This document shows, piece after piece, positions 1 through 9,147 of a stretch of 64,000 bases of DNA (position 1 is its first letter; every line of letters starts with the position of its first letter). The translations under genes were made by a program, and so were the position numbers. This stretch comes from Paenibacillus sabuli (GTDB lineage Bacteria; Bacillota; Bacilli; Paenibacillales; Paenibacillaceae): assembly GCF_014705605.1 (NCBI RefSeq), contig NZ_JACXIZ010000007.1, forward strand, positions 186,001 to 250,000, in the 5' to 3' direction. Under the pieces are notes generated by a model. The model saw only the letters and a program-made list of their open reading frames with translations, was not told the origin of the DNA and made no database searches.

Positions 1-1599
1 GTTGCTGAGCGTCTTCTCCGCCAGCTCCTCCTGCGTCACGAGCGCGATCGCCGGTGTGCCCTCCTCAATCAACGCCAGCGTGCCGTGCTTGAGCTCGCCG
101 GCCGGATAGGCCTCGGAGTGGATGTAAGAAATTTCCTTGAGCTTGAGCGAGCCCTCCTGCGCCACAGCGAAGTCCAGGCCGCGTCCGATGAAAAACAGGC
201 TGTTGTGCCGCGCCAGCTTCTCGGCGATCGCCTTGAGCGCATCGGCCTGCGCCAGCAGCGACTCGACCTGCTCTGGGAGTGCCAGCAGGGCGCTCGCCAC
301 CTCGGCGATCGCCGCCTCGTCGCGCGTGCCCAGCTCCTGAGCCAGGTACAGGCCGACGAGGTAGAAGGCAATCAGCTGCGACGAGTACGCCTTCGTCGAG
401 GCGACGGCGATCTCCGGCCCGGCCCAGGTCGTCAGTACGGCATCCGCCTCGCGCGCCACCGAGCTACCGACGACATTGGTGATCGCCAGCACGCGCGCCC
501 CGCAGCGCCGCGCCTCGCGCAGAGCAGCCAGCGTGTCGGCCGTCTCGCCGGACTGGCTGACGACGATGACGAGCGTATCCGGCGTGATGATCGGATTGCG
601 GTAGCGGTACTCGGACGCGACATCGGTCTCCACCGGGATGCGCGCGAGCTGCTCGATCACCGACTTACCGACGAGTCCTGCGTGATACGCCGTACCGCAA
701 GCGACGATATGAATGCGGCGAATTTCTTTCACTTGCTCCTGCGTCATACCCAGCTCGGAGAGCTGGATCGAGCGCCCGTCCTCGGCGATCCGGCCCATCA
801 TCGTGTCGCGGTATGCCTTGGGCTGCTCGTAGATTTCCTTCAGCATGAAGTGATCGTAGCCGGCTTTTTCCGCCGTGATCAGATCCCAGTCGACATGGAA
901 TATTTCCTTGGAAATAACGTCGCCGCCGATCGTCAGCAGTTCGACAGCATCCCGTGTCAGAACGGCCATCTCGCCGTCGTCGAGGATGTACACGTCGCGC
1001 GTATGCTCGAGAATCGCCGGGATGTCCGAGCCGATATAGTTCTCACCTTGGCCGATGCCGATGACGAGCGGACTGGCGTATCGGACGGCGACGAGCCGGT
1101 CCGGCTCGTATTCGGTCAATACGCCGAGCGCGAACGCGCCGCGCATGCGGCCGACCGCGCGCTGCACCGCCGCTACGATATCGCCGTCGTATTCCGACGC
1201 GATCAGATGCGAGATGACCTCCGTGTCCGTCTCCGATACGAACCGGTGACCGGCGATCGCCAGCTCCTCGCGCAGCTCCAGATAATTTTCGATGATGCCG
1301 TTGTGCACGACGGAGAATTTCGATGAATTGTCCGTATGCGGATGTGAATTAAGGTCTGAAGGCTTGCCGTGCGTCGCCCAGCGCGTATGCCCGATGCCGA
1401 CCGAGCCATGCAGCGGCTCGTCGCTCAGCTTCTCCTCGAGCACGGCCAGACGGCCCTTCGACTTGCGCACCTCGAGTCCGTCCGCCGTATAGACGGCGAT
1501 CCCGGCCGAGTCGTAGCCACGGTATTCCAATTTTTTCAAGCCTTCGATCAAGATCGCCTTCGAGTCGCGTCCGCCAATGTATCCTACAATTCCACACAT
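1..1599 (-). CDS. glmS: Glutamine-fructose-6-phosphate aminotransferase (isomerizing), 3' end outside window
   Basis: Makes glucosamine-6-phosphate from fructose-6-phosphate and glutamine, the first step to UDP-GlcNAc. The protein starts Met-Cys-Gly-Ile-Val-Gly-Tyr, which puts the catalytic Cys2 of the Ntn glutaminase domain at the processed N-terminus; the two SIS sugar-binding domains follow. About 533 residues are visible of a family length near 600, so roughly the last 70 residues lie left of the window. GGAGG stands 10 nt before the ATG. In many relatives glmS directly follows glmM; here a 13.5-kb sugar module separates them. The long leader is described separately. Confidence 0.95.
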   Translation of the reverse strand, partial: MCGIVGYIGGRDSKAILIEGLKKLEYRGYDSAGIAVYTADGLEVRKSKGRLAVLEEKLSDEPLHGSVGIGHTRWATHGKPSDLNSHPHTDNSSKFSVVHNGIIENYLELREELAIAGHRFVSETDTEVISHLIASEYDGDIVAAVQRAVGRMRGAFALGVLTEYEPDRLVAVRYASPLVIGIGQGENYIGSDIPAILEHTRDVYILDDGEMAVLTRDAVELLTIGGDVISKEIFHVDWDLITAEKAGYDHFMLKEIYEQPKAYRDTMMGRIAEDGRSIQLSELGMTQEQVKEIRRIHIVACGTAYHAGLVGKSVIEQLARIPVETDVASEYRYRNPIITPDTLVIVVSQSGETADTLAALREARRCGARVLAITNVVGSSVAREADAVLTTWAGPEIAVASTKAYSSQLIAFYLVGLYLAQELGTRDEAAIAEVASALLALPEQVESLLAQADALKAIAEKLARHNSLFFIGRGLDFAVAQEGSLKLKEISYIHSEAYPAGELKHGTLALIEEGTPAIALVTQEELAEKTLSN

Positions 1600-1812
1600 G
1601 ATTGAACAAGCCTCCGTTTTCGGTTGGGATTTTTGGGATCCCCGCTTCCACGGATGCCTGCCGCCCTCATGCGGCGTTGGCTGTCTATGCTAGTGTCCCT
1701 TCGTGAATCGGGCGCCGGAGCGTCAACTTGCCTGGCCGCGTTGATCGGAGCGGCAGCATGGATTCACGGGATACGGGAATATGGCCATGCCTTTTCAGCA
1801 CGTATAATATGA
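1600..1812 (-). promoter_or_regulatory. Structured 5' leader of glmS
   Basis: On the transcript, an 8-bp perfect stem is formed by 1761-1768 (GATTCACG on the + strand) and 1702-1709 (CGTGAATC). A second 5-bp stem is nested inside it (1740-1744 with 1723-1727). A further GC-rich hairpin lies near 1655-1680. glmS leaders of Bacillota often carry the GlcN6P-sensing glmS ribozyme, but I cannot find its conserved core here (the GCGCC cleavage-site strand followed by the GUUGACGAGG-type segment). The structure is seen; a regulatory function is inference. Confidence 0.4.
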
Positions 1813-2341
1813 ATCGCCTATACGGCTAAGCGCATTTACCATTAAGCCCGTTTAAGATCAAGTCGATTAATCATTTACCCTGTACCGTATTCCGCCGCAA
1901 CGATTGTGCGCCCGGTCGCCCGAACGTTTTGCATTGCGGCTTGCGGTCGAATACCCAACCGGGAGGTCCCCGCCGAAATTTCGAACACCTCCACCTCGTC
2001 AGCTTGCGGCAGGCGGTCTTGCTCCTTCGTCCCATCCTGCTTCTGTGCAAGCTCTGGCGCTTGTCATGCTAATGGCCAACCTCGATCCTCGCTTTCGCTT
2101 CTCGAATAAAAGATACTTCCTATCATATGCAATTCCGGCCCCGGATGCAACCATGTCGAACCATGTCGGCCCTTCTACGCTTACCCGAACCCGTCCGATG
2201 CGAAACGCCAATGCATCCCCCGCTTGCCCTCGCCGGTTGTCTCCATCCATAGCCAGCGCGCCATCTCTTGGCCAGCGGCCATGCAGCAGCCAACGGCGGT
2301 CTCATTCCGATTCCCCTAAGACCGCCAGTTGTCATGCTGCG
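1813..2341. other. Intergenic stretch, no convincing gene
   Basis: Between the glmS leader and the M20 peptidase stop. A possible sigma-A promoter for glmS reads TTGATC, 17 bp, TAAATG on the minus strand near 1835-1863, with a second weaker TATA-like site near 1801. The only open frame of note is at 1999-2250. I see no RNA gene or repeat here. Confidence 0.4.
1999..2250 (-). CDS. Possible small hypothetical protein (83 aa)
   Basis: An 83-codon frame with a plausible but unrecognised sequence (central segment FRIGRVRVSVEGPTWFDMV). Its third codon positions are clearly less GC-rich than those of the surrounding genes, and no good ribosome binding site precedes the ATG. It could be a recent or decaying gene, or chance. 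I assign no function. Confidence 0.2.
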   Translation of the reverse strand: MDGDNRRGQAGDALAFRIGRVRVSVEGPTWFDMVASGAGIAYDRKYLLFEKRKRGSRLAISMTSARACTEAGWDEGARPPAAS

Positions 2342-3544
2342 CTATACAGCTCCCGGCTCGGTCAGGATCAGCCGGATCAGAATATCTGCGGCGACCGCGA
2401 CCTCCTCCAGCTCGACCCACTCATCCTCGGTATGCGCCTGAGCGATCCGCCCCGGGCCGAACACGACCGACGGCACGCCGACGCGGGCGAGCTTGCTCGC
2501 ATCGCTGCCGTAGGCCGCGCCGCGCACCAGCCCCGCCGCACCGTGCCATAGCGCAGCGGCGCGCAGGTCGCGCACGACCGCCGCATCCTGCGGCGCCGCC
2601 ATCGCGTAATCGATCAGGAACGGCGGATGGACTGTCAAGCGCAGGCCGGACACCTCGCCCGCTAACCGGTGCAGCCGCTCCGCCAGGGCGGCATAGGCCT
2701 GCTGCGGCTCCTCGCCCGGCACGGTGCGCCGGTCGATCGTAATGAGGCACGACTCCGGCACCGTATTGGGCGCGATGCCGCCCTCGATCATGCTGATGCA
2801 ATGCGTCGGCGGGCCGACGAACGGATGACGCAGCGCCGGGTAGACATCGCGCGCCCAAGCGCGCAGGCAGTCGATGACGACCGCCATCCCCTCGATCGCA
2901 TTGACCGCGGCCTCCGGCTCGGAGCTGTGCCCCGCCGTGCCGTGCGTCTCCACGCGGAAGCGTACGCAGCCCTTGTGCGCGGCGATCAGCTCGAGCCCGG
3001 TCGGCTCGCCCACGACTGCGCCGCTGCAGGGCAGCTCGCCGGCCGCCACCTGCGCCGCCAGCGCCGAGACGCCGGTATAGTTCACTTCCTCGTCGACTAC
3101 GGCCGCCAGCCGCACCGCGCGCGGCGGCGTCCATCCGCTGTGCGCCACCGTCTCCAGCGCGACCAGCATCGCGGCCAGCGACGCCTTCGTATCGCAGGCG
3201 CCACGGCCGTACAGGCGGCCATTCGCAATCGACGCGCCATGCGGATCAATCGTCATGCCCCCGGTCTGTACCGTATCCATGTGCGCCTCCAGCAGCAACG
3301 CCGCCGGGTCCAGGCCCGGCAACAGCCCGATTACGTTGTCCCGCCCTGCGGCGACGCGCTGCCGCGCGCTGGCCAGACCCGCCTTCCGCAGGAAGCGGTC
3401 CACATAATCGGCGAGATCCGCCTCGCCGGTGCCGCCTGGCAGCGCCGGGTTGACGCTCGGAATGCGCACCAGCTCTTGCAGCACCTCCGTCACACGCGCG
3501 CGCGCGGCGCGTGGTAGATCTCGGTTCGCGGTGTTCCCCTGCAT
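2342..3544 (-). CDS. M20-family metallopeptidase (ArgE/DapE/CPG2 type)
   Basis: Predicted two-zinc amidohydrolase of about 400 residues that cleaves N-acyl amino acids or small peptides in the cytoplasm. Visible M20 landmarks are HMD (His88, Asp90), the bridging Asp118 in GACDTK, the catalytic Glu pair in DEEVN (about 152-153), Glu180 in GEPT and a distal His in AQAHTEDEW. The start was chosen because AGAAGGGAGC lies about 9 nt before this ATG; a longer frame upstream has no such site. It is the last gene of the minus-strand sugar module, 77 bp after the PLP-enzyme gene. Substrate unknown. Confidence 0.85.
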   Translation of the reverse strand: MQGNTANRDLPRAARARVTEVLQELVRIPSVNPALPGGTGEADLADYVDRFLRKAGLASARQRVAAGRDNVIGLLPGLDPAALLLEAHMDTVQTGGMTIDPHGASIANGRLYGRGACDTKASLAAMLVALETVAHSGWTPPRAVRLAAVVDEEVNYTGVSALAAQVAAGELPCSGAVVGEPTGLELIAAHKGCVRFRVETHGTAGHSSEPEAAVNAIEGMAVVIDCLRAWARDVYPALRHPFVGPPTHCISMIEGGIAPNTVPESCLITIDRRTVPGEEPQQAYAALAERLHRLAGEVSGLRLTVHPPFLIDYAMAAPQDAAVVRDLRAAALWHGAAGLVRGAAYGSDASKLARVGVPSVVFGPGRIAQAHTEDEWVELEEVAVAADILIRLILTEPGAV

Positions 3545-3621
3545 GTCTGCTCGCTCCCTTCTCCCGATTGGTCTCGCGCCCTGTGTCATGCTCCCTCTAC
3601 CCTCTACCAGGGCCGGGTCTG

Positions 3622-4767
3622 CTAATAATTGCAGCCGCGCGCCTCGACTGCGATGCGCTCCGTCACTCGGCCGCCGCGCACGCCGGGCAGGGCGTCGTAC
3701 AGATTCGGAATGACGCAGGAATGGTTCGGAATGATCAGCAGCCGATCTCCGACAGTCAGCCGCCCTTCCTGCGGATCGTACACGATGAAGCCGTGCTCTT
3801 CGTTCAGCCCCTCGATGCGCAGGTCCGGCCGCCCGACGACGATGCCGTGGCCGGCGCGGTTGTGCGCCTTGTCGCTGGTCAGTGTCTTGGTGCCGGCGTC
3901 GATCGTCGCCCGTCCCGGACACGGCGTGCTGACGACCGTCGCCAGCACGCGCAGCGCGCAGTCCGCCTCCGCGGCCAGCCCAAGTGCGACGCCGCTGGCG
4001 TCGAAGTACAGGTAATTGCCGGCCCGCACCTCGGTGACGCCTTGCAAGTGCTCGCAGTACAGCGCCGACGGCGTCGAGCCGCTGCTGACGATGCCGGTGT
4101 CAATACCGTGCTCGCGCAGCAGCGCCACCGAGGCGGCGAGCTGACGCGCTTCCTCCTGCACCGCTGCGATGAAGCCCGCGGGCGATGTATTGCGATAGAT
4201 CGTGCCGGCGTAGTTCATCACGCCGCGAATCTGCAATCCGGGCAGCTCCATCGCCTCCAGCGCGAAGCGCAGCGTATCCTCGCCCGGCTGGCGGCCGCCG
4301 CGGTGAAGGCCGCCGTCGATCTCGATCAGCGCCTGCACCGGTCGTCCCGCCGCCACGCCGACATCGGACAGGCCCCGCGCGCCCGTCAGGCTGTCGATCG
4401 TCGTCAGCAGCTCGCCCCCGCCCGCATGCAGCGCCGCGAAGCGCCGCAGCTGCGGCGCGCCAATGATCGGATAGGCAATCAGCAGCTCGCGGATGCCCGC
4501 CGCGGCGAACACCTCCGCCTCCGCCAGCTTGGCCACCGAGATGCCGATCGCGCCCGCCTCCAGTTGCTTGCGCGCCCAGGTCACCGACTTGCTCGTCTTG
4601 ATATGCGGACGATGCCGGATCCCCGCCCGGCGCAGCCGCTCCGCCATGCGCGCAATATTGCGCTCGGCGATCTCCAGCTCGATCAGCGCTTGCGGCGTCG
4701 GCAGATCCGCATAGCCGTCCAGTACAGGCGGCGCGGCTGCCGCGCCGCTCACTTCGTGATGCTCCAT
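3622..4767 (-). CDS. D-threonine aldolase / D-serine dehydratase-like PLP enzyme
   Basis: Fold-type III (alanine-racemase-like) PLP enzyme of 381 residues. The PLP lysine is Lys57 in PHIKTSK. The C-terminal HSC motif (His349, Cys351) matches the metal ligands of the D-threonine aldolase / D-serine dehydratase family. Predicted substrates are D-configured beta-hydroxy amino acids, giving glycine plus aldehyde, or 2-oxo acid plus ammonia. It lies between the large glycosidase and the M20 peptidase; with the peptidase this suggests release and breakdown of an amino-acid substituent, which is inference. The stop is followed after 77 bp by the peptidase start. Confidence 0.85.
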   Translation of the reverse strand: MEHHEVSGAAAAPPVLDGYADLPTPQALIELEIAERNIARMAERLRRAGIRHRPHIKTSKSVTWARKQLEAGAIGISVAKLAEAEVFAAAGIRELLIAYPIIGAPQLRRFAALHAGGGELLTTIDSLTGARGLSDVGVAAGRPVQALIEIDGGLHRGGRQPGEDTLRFALEAMELPGLQIRGVMNYAGTIYRNTSPAGFIAAVQEEARQLAASVALLREHGIDTGIVSSGSTPSALYCEHLQGVTEVRAGNYLYFDASGVALGLAAEADCALRVLATVVSTPCPGRATIDAGTKTLTSDKAHNRAGHGIVVGRPDLRIEGLNEEHGFIVYDPQEGRLTVGDRLLIIPNHSCVIPNLYDALPGVRGGRVTERIAVEARGCNY

Positions 4768-4826
4768 CCGTTCCCCGCTCCTTTCCCTGATGCTCTATAG
4801 ACCGTCTTCGCAGCCGGACCGGCGCT

Positions 4827-7800
4827 TCATGTCGCTTCGCCCGGCGCCTGCACCTGCTCCGCCGCACGCGCCTCAATGTCCAGCTCGCGATACGACGCGA
4901 TCACCTCGCCCGCCTCGTCGGTCGCGAACAGTACGCACCGTCCGCGCGGCAGCGTGAAGACATAGCGCCGCCCCACTGCCGGGTGCCCGACCTCGATCCG
5001 CGCATCATGCGCATACTCCGAGACGAACGTGTACAGCTGGCCGCCGCGCAGCAAGAGCTGACTGCCGTACACACCGGGCAGCTCGCCGCCGCTGTGCCAG
5101 ACCATCGTCCGCGTCACGCCGGCCTGCCGGATCGCGTAGTCGTACACCGCCGCGATTGTCGCCGTGCGCTCGCTCAGCTCGATCGGCAGCGGACAGTGCA
5201 GCAGCGTCCCCGCTCCGAGCGGCCAGGCGCGCAGCTCGGCCTCCGCTTCCGCGGCGCCGCTCCTCTGCCCGACATCGACCATCTGTCCATCACCGTCCGT
5301 CCCCCATGCGCCGTCTGTCCGGACGGCCGCGTCCGCCTCGCCGGACGCGGCAAGGTATGCGTCCTTGCTCGCCTCGCCGATCCGCTTGCGGGCGTAGGAG
5401 ACCGGATGACGCCGACCCTCCAGCAGCAGCGTCTCCTCGCGCAGCACGTTGACGACGCGCCGCTCTCCGGTCAGCTCGGCCAGCCGCGCACGCGACCGCC
5501 AGTAGGCGTCCAGGCCGAGCGGACCGGTCACGAGCAGCGTCCCGCCGTGCTCGCGCACATGCCGCAGCAGCGCCTCCAGCGCCGCGTCGCCGAAGTTGTG
5601 CGGGCTCGGCACGACGATCAGCCTCGGCGGCTGCTCCGCCAGCGCCTCCAGGTGATACTCGCCGAATGCGCGAAACGGCTGCTTCAGCTCATAGCCGAGC
5701 ACCCGCGCCGCCGCCGTCGTGGCGTCGAAGGCAAGCGAGCGGCTGGAGAAGTCGTTGCTGTACGGATAGACGACCGCGATCTCCTCCAGCGCGCGATCCG
5801 CGAAGAGCGGCGCGATCTGCGCCATGAAGGCGCCGAAGTCGTAGGAGACGTCCGCCTCCGGCTTCTCCGTGCCGTCCGCCCGCAGCGCTCCGATATTCGA
5901 TTCGTTGACGTTGTTCATGTAATAGTTCGTATTCCAGATCCACTGCACCGCGCCGGCGCCTCCGGTGGCGAAGGCATAGGCGTACTTGCGCTCCAGGATG
6001 TCGCGCAGCTCGCCCTCCGTCCGCTTGGCGCGGCCGTCCGGCGTCTCCAGATACATGATGCCCGTCTCCTGGACGAGGCACGGCTTGTCCGGCGCCTTGG
6101 CGAACACACTGTCCCATACGAGCTGATCGTTGAGCCACCAGGTATGCACCGTCGTATAGTCGACCGCCTCGGCGTACCACAGCGGCGACGGGCGCGGGCC
6201 GCGGCCGAGCGCCTCGTCCTGGCCGACCGTGACGAGCCGGTCCGGCGCCAGCTTGCGAATCAGCGCCCCGAGCTCCGCCGCCCAGCGATTGTGCATCGCC
6301 ATCGTGAACAGCGTGTAGTCGAGCCAGCGGTTGTGCTTGCGCGGCAGCCGCATATTCTCGATGTCGAAGCTGATCTCCTCGCGCTCCGGCGGCCGCGCCG
6401 CCGCGAAGGACGGCAGCTCGTCCGCCGTCATCATCCAGCTCGCGCGCAGCGCCTCGATGCTGCCGTGACGCTCGCGCAGCCACTGCGCATACGCCTCCAG
6501 CTCGCCCGCGTCATGCAGCGGACGCGGCCCGGTGAAGATGCGCTGCGGATCGAACAGCGACGGCTCGTTGATCAGATCCCAGTGCACATGCGTGGAGGCC
6601 GCGTGCCGCGACACAATTGCCGCAATGAAGCGCTTCTGCGCCTCGACGCTGCGCCGATCAAGATACGGATTGGCGCCCTCCCACGCCTCCGGCGTGAACG
6701 CGAAGAAGGTGAACGTCACCTCCAGCTCCAGGCTGGCCGCCGTCAGCAGGAAGGCGTCGATCGCGCGCATGGCCTCCTCGGAGGCGTGGCCGTCCGTGAA
6801 CATCACCTGCCGCCACGCCGTCCACAGCCCGGTGCGGATCAGATTGATGCCCGCGCCCTTCATCGTTCGCATATCGCGCTCCCAGAGCGGCGCATTGGGC
6901 AGGAAGACGAACTTGCGCGAGACGTCCGAGGTCATGTACGTCATGCCGACGATCGGCAGCGGCTGCCCGTCCCGGTGGAAATAGTCGCGGCCGCGGGCAA
7001 GCGGCGCCCCGCGCCGCAGCCGCGCCGCGTCGAACCCCCACCAGCCCTGGCGGTAGACGCGGCGCTCGCCGCCGGGCGCGGCCGCAGTGCAGACCAGCCG
7101 GTATAGCCCCGGCTCGATGTCCAGCGGCACCGGCACGGCGCACAGGCTCAGCTCGGCCTCCGCCGCCAGCTCCAGCTCGTGCGTCCACAGCGCTCCCTCC
7201 GTACCGTCCTTGTACACCTCGAGCCGGCAATGCACCGTCTCCGGTACCGCTGCGCGCGGCAGCCGCGCGCGCGGAATGCGCTGCGCCTGCAGCTGCAGCG
7301 TCGCCCGCTCGCCGGGCAGATAGCTGGCATAGCCCGGCTTCACCCACAGCTCGAGCACGCCGCGCGCACAGCAGGCTGCCCAGTCTGCGAGCGCCTCGAC
7401 GCCCTGCGCGCACCAGAAGCGCGGCCCTAGCGTCTGGGTGACGAGCAGCCAGCGCCCGCCGGCGCAGTCGCCCTTCGTATTGTCCAGCAGCACGGCGGGC
7501 GCAGCCACCTCGCGGCCGTCTGCGGAGATGCCGTAGAGCAGCGGCTGAATCTGCATATCCATCGGCCCGTTGGCCCCGCTCTCGGCCGGAATATCGCGCG
7601 CATGCGTCGCATGCAGCACGAGCCCGCGCGCCGGGGCGATCGGCAGCAGCGCCTCCAGCCCCGTCAGCAGCGGGATGTCCGCGTTCGCGCGGAGACGCGC
7701 GATCGGCGCCGGATCGACCGCCAGCGCCTCGTGAATGCCGAGCCGCTGATGGTAAGCCGTCGTCTCGTCCTGCGGCGTCCAGCCGTCAGCGGTCCGTGCC

Positions 7801-8129
7801 ACCGGGATGCGATACGGCGCGCCGCCCGCATGCACGAGCCCGCCGCCCGCCTGGAGATACGTCAGCAGCGCCGGCCACGCTTCGAGCGGGAAGTACGGCC
7901 CGTGCAGCTGCACGAGACAGTGCGGCTCGCCTGACTGCAGCGCCTCCGTCAGCGCCCTCGCCAGCGCGTCCGCGTCGACGATGCGCATCCGCTCGCCCAA
8001 TCGCGCCAGTGCCGCCTCATCGGGACGGGTGCCGGCATACGGGAATGCCGGGTCGTAGAATGCAATCGGGCCCGTCGCCGGGCCCGCTGTCGGGATGGAA
8101 TTCGTGTGTGCAGTCGATCTCGTCGTCAT
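4827..8129 (-). CDS. Large clan-A (GH-A) glycoside hydrolase with trimerization-like domain
   Basis: About 1100 residues without signal peptide or membrane segment, so probably cytoplasmic. The central TIM-barrel part carries an acid/base Glu522 in WDLINEP and a likely nucleophile Glu688 in LVQETG, the pair and spacing expected of clan GH-A retaining enzymes (GH42/GH5-like). Residues of roughly 750-850 resemble the Rossmann-like trimerization domain of GH42 beta-galactosidases (IVVPSPHNFGD). An N-terminal GATase-like or beta-sandwich region of about 400 residues precedes the barrel. The start was chosen because GGAAGGA lies 8 nt before this ATG; upstream in-frame ATGs are weaker. It directly follows the MalG-type permease, so it probably acts on the imported sugar. 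Exact GH family uncertain. Confidence 0.75.
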   Translation of the reverse strand: MTTRSTAHTNSIPTAGPATGPIAFYDPAFPYAGTRPDEAALARLGERMRIVDADALARALTEALQSGEPHCLVQLHGPYFPLEAWPALLTYLQAGGGLVHAGGAPYRIPVARTADGWTPQDETTAYHQRLGIHEALAVDPAPIARLRANADIPLLTGLEALLPIAPARGLVLHATHARDIPAESGANGPMDMQIQPLLYGISADGREVAAPAVLLDNTKGDCAGGRWLLVTQTLGPRFWCAQGVEALADWAACCARGVLELWVKPGYASYLPGERATLQLQAQRIPRARLPRAAVPETVHCRLEVYKDGTEGALWTHELELAAEAELSLCAVPVPLDIEPGLYRLVCTAAAPGGERRVYRQGWWGFDAARLRRGAPLARGRDYFHRDGQPLPIVGMTYMTSDVSRKFVFLPNAPLWERDMRTMKGAGINLIRTGLWTAWRQVMFTDGHASEEAMRAIDAFLLTAASLELEVTFTFFAFTPEAWEGANPYLDRRSVEAQKRFIAAIVSRHAASTHVHWDLINEPSLFDPQRIFTGPRPLHDAGELEAYAQWLRERHGSIEALRASWMMTADELPSFAAARPPEREEISFDIENMRLPRKHNRWLDYTLFTMAMHNRWAAELGALIRKLAPDRLVTVGQDEALGRGPRPSPLWYAEAVDYTTVHTWWLNDQLVWDSVFAKAPDKPCLVQETGIMYLETPDGRAKRTEGELRDILERKYAYAFATGGAGAVQWIWNTNYYMNNVNESNIGALRADGTEKPEADVSYDFGAFMAQIAPLFADRALEEIAVVYPYSNDFSSRSLAFDATTAAARVLGYELKQPFRAFGEYHLEALAEQPPRLIVVPSPHNFGDAALEALLRHVREHGGTLLVTGPLGLDAYWRSRARLAELTGERRVVNVLREETLLLEGRRHPVSYARKRIGEASKDAYLAASGEADAAVRTDGAWGTDGDGQMVDVGQRSGAAEAEAELRAWPLGAGTLLHCPLPIELSERTATIAAVYDYAIRQAGVTRTMVWHSGGELPGVYGSQLLLRGGQLYTFVSEYAHDARIEVGHPAVGRRYVFTLPRGRCVLFATDEAGEVIASYRELDIEARAAEQVQAPGEAT

Positions 8130-8216
8130 AGATGCAGCTTCCTTCCGTACTCCTGCCATATTCTGTTCCTGTCGTGCCCTATCAATTGCCTGTCGCATGC
8201 CTGCGACCATCCTCGC

Positions 8217-9089
8217 CTACCCCTTGACCGCGCCTGCCACCATGCCCTTCATGATCTGCTCCTGGAAGATCAGGAAGATCACGATCGTCGGCACGACCGA
8301 GATCGCCATCGCCGCCATCGTCAAGGCGTAGTCGGTGCCGAAACCGTCGGAGAAGATCGCCAGGCTGAGCGGGATCGTCTTGAGCGACGGCTCATTGATG
8401 AAGACGAGCGCGAACGCGAAGTCGTTCCAGTAGCGCAGGAACGCCAGGATCGCCACGGTCGAGATCGCCGGCAGCGTGAGCGGAAAGATCATGCGGACGA
8501 AGATGCCCCAGTAGCCGGAGCCGTCGATGATTGCCGCCTCTTCGATCTCCTTCGGGATGGCGGACATATAGGCCGCCATGATGAAGATCGCCAGCGGCAG
8601 CTCGAACGACGTATAGGGCAGGATCAGCGCCCAGTACGTATTGAGGATGCCGGCCTGGTTCATCATGATGAACAGCGGCACGAGCGTGCTGTGAATCGGG
8701 ATCAGCATGCCGAGCAGGAAGACCCCCGAGAGCAGCGTCCGCCCCTTGAAGCGGAAGCGCGACAGCACGAACGCCGTCAGCGCGCCGAGCAGCACCGTCA
8801 GCACGATCGCAGAGCCTGTAACGATCGTCGAATTCAGCGTGGCCCGCCCCATATCCGACAGCGCCCAGGCGCGCGTGATGTTCTCGATCACCCACGTGTC
8901 AGGCAGCGCAAACGGCTTCTCAAAAAAATTCTGATTCGTCTTGAACGCACTCTGGAAAAGCCAGATGAGCGGGTACAGCGTGGCCAGCGCATAGAGCAGC
9001 ATGGCCGTATTGGTCAGCGTCACGCCGGGCCGCGGCCATCTGCGACGCGGCGCCGGCTGCAGCCGGGCCGCCGTTGTCGATTCGGGCAT
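8217..9089 (-). CDS. Carbohydrate ABC transporter permease (MalG-type, CUT1)
   Basis: Inner membrane permease of 290 residues with six predicted helices. The EAA loop reads EEAAIIDGSGYWGIF, the site that contacts the ATPase. GGGAGGAAGG stands just upstream of the ATG. It forms a set with the preceding MalF-type permease and the binding lipoprotein. No ATPase is encoded beside it, as is usual in Bacillota, where a shared MsmX-like ATPase drives many CUT1 systems. Confidence 0.92.
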   Translation of the reverse strand: MPESTTAARLQPAPRRRWPRPGVTLTNTAMLLYALATLYPLIWLFQSAFKTNQNFFEKPFALPDTWVIENITRAWALSDMGRATLNSTIVTGSAIVLTVLLGALTAFVLSRFRFKGRTLLSGVFLLGMLIPIHSTLVPLFIMMNQAGILNTYWALILPYTSFELPLAIFIMAAYMSAIPKEIEEAAIIDGSGYWGIFVRMIFPLTLPAISTVAILAFLRYWNDFAFALVFINEPSLKTIPLSLAIFSDGFGTDYALTMAAMAISVVPTIVIFLIFQEQIMKGMVAGAVKG

Positions 9090-9147
9090 AAGCGCCTTCC
9101 TCCCCTGTCATGAATTCCGGCGAAGCGGCCGGCCGTGCCGGCCCCTT

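Noticed and set aside
85-1326. Long plus-strand open frames opposite glmS and many other minus-strand genes
   Set aside because: Arg/His/Gln-rich products typical of antisense frames in high-GC coding DNA; the opposite strand carries clear known proteins.
1600-1812. glmS ribozyme
   Set aside because: Conserved core segments could not be found by eye; only generic stems are reported.
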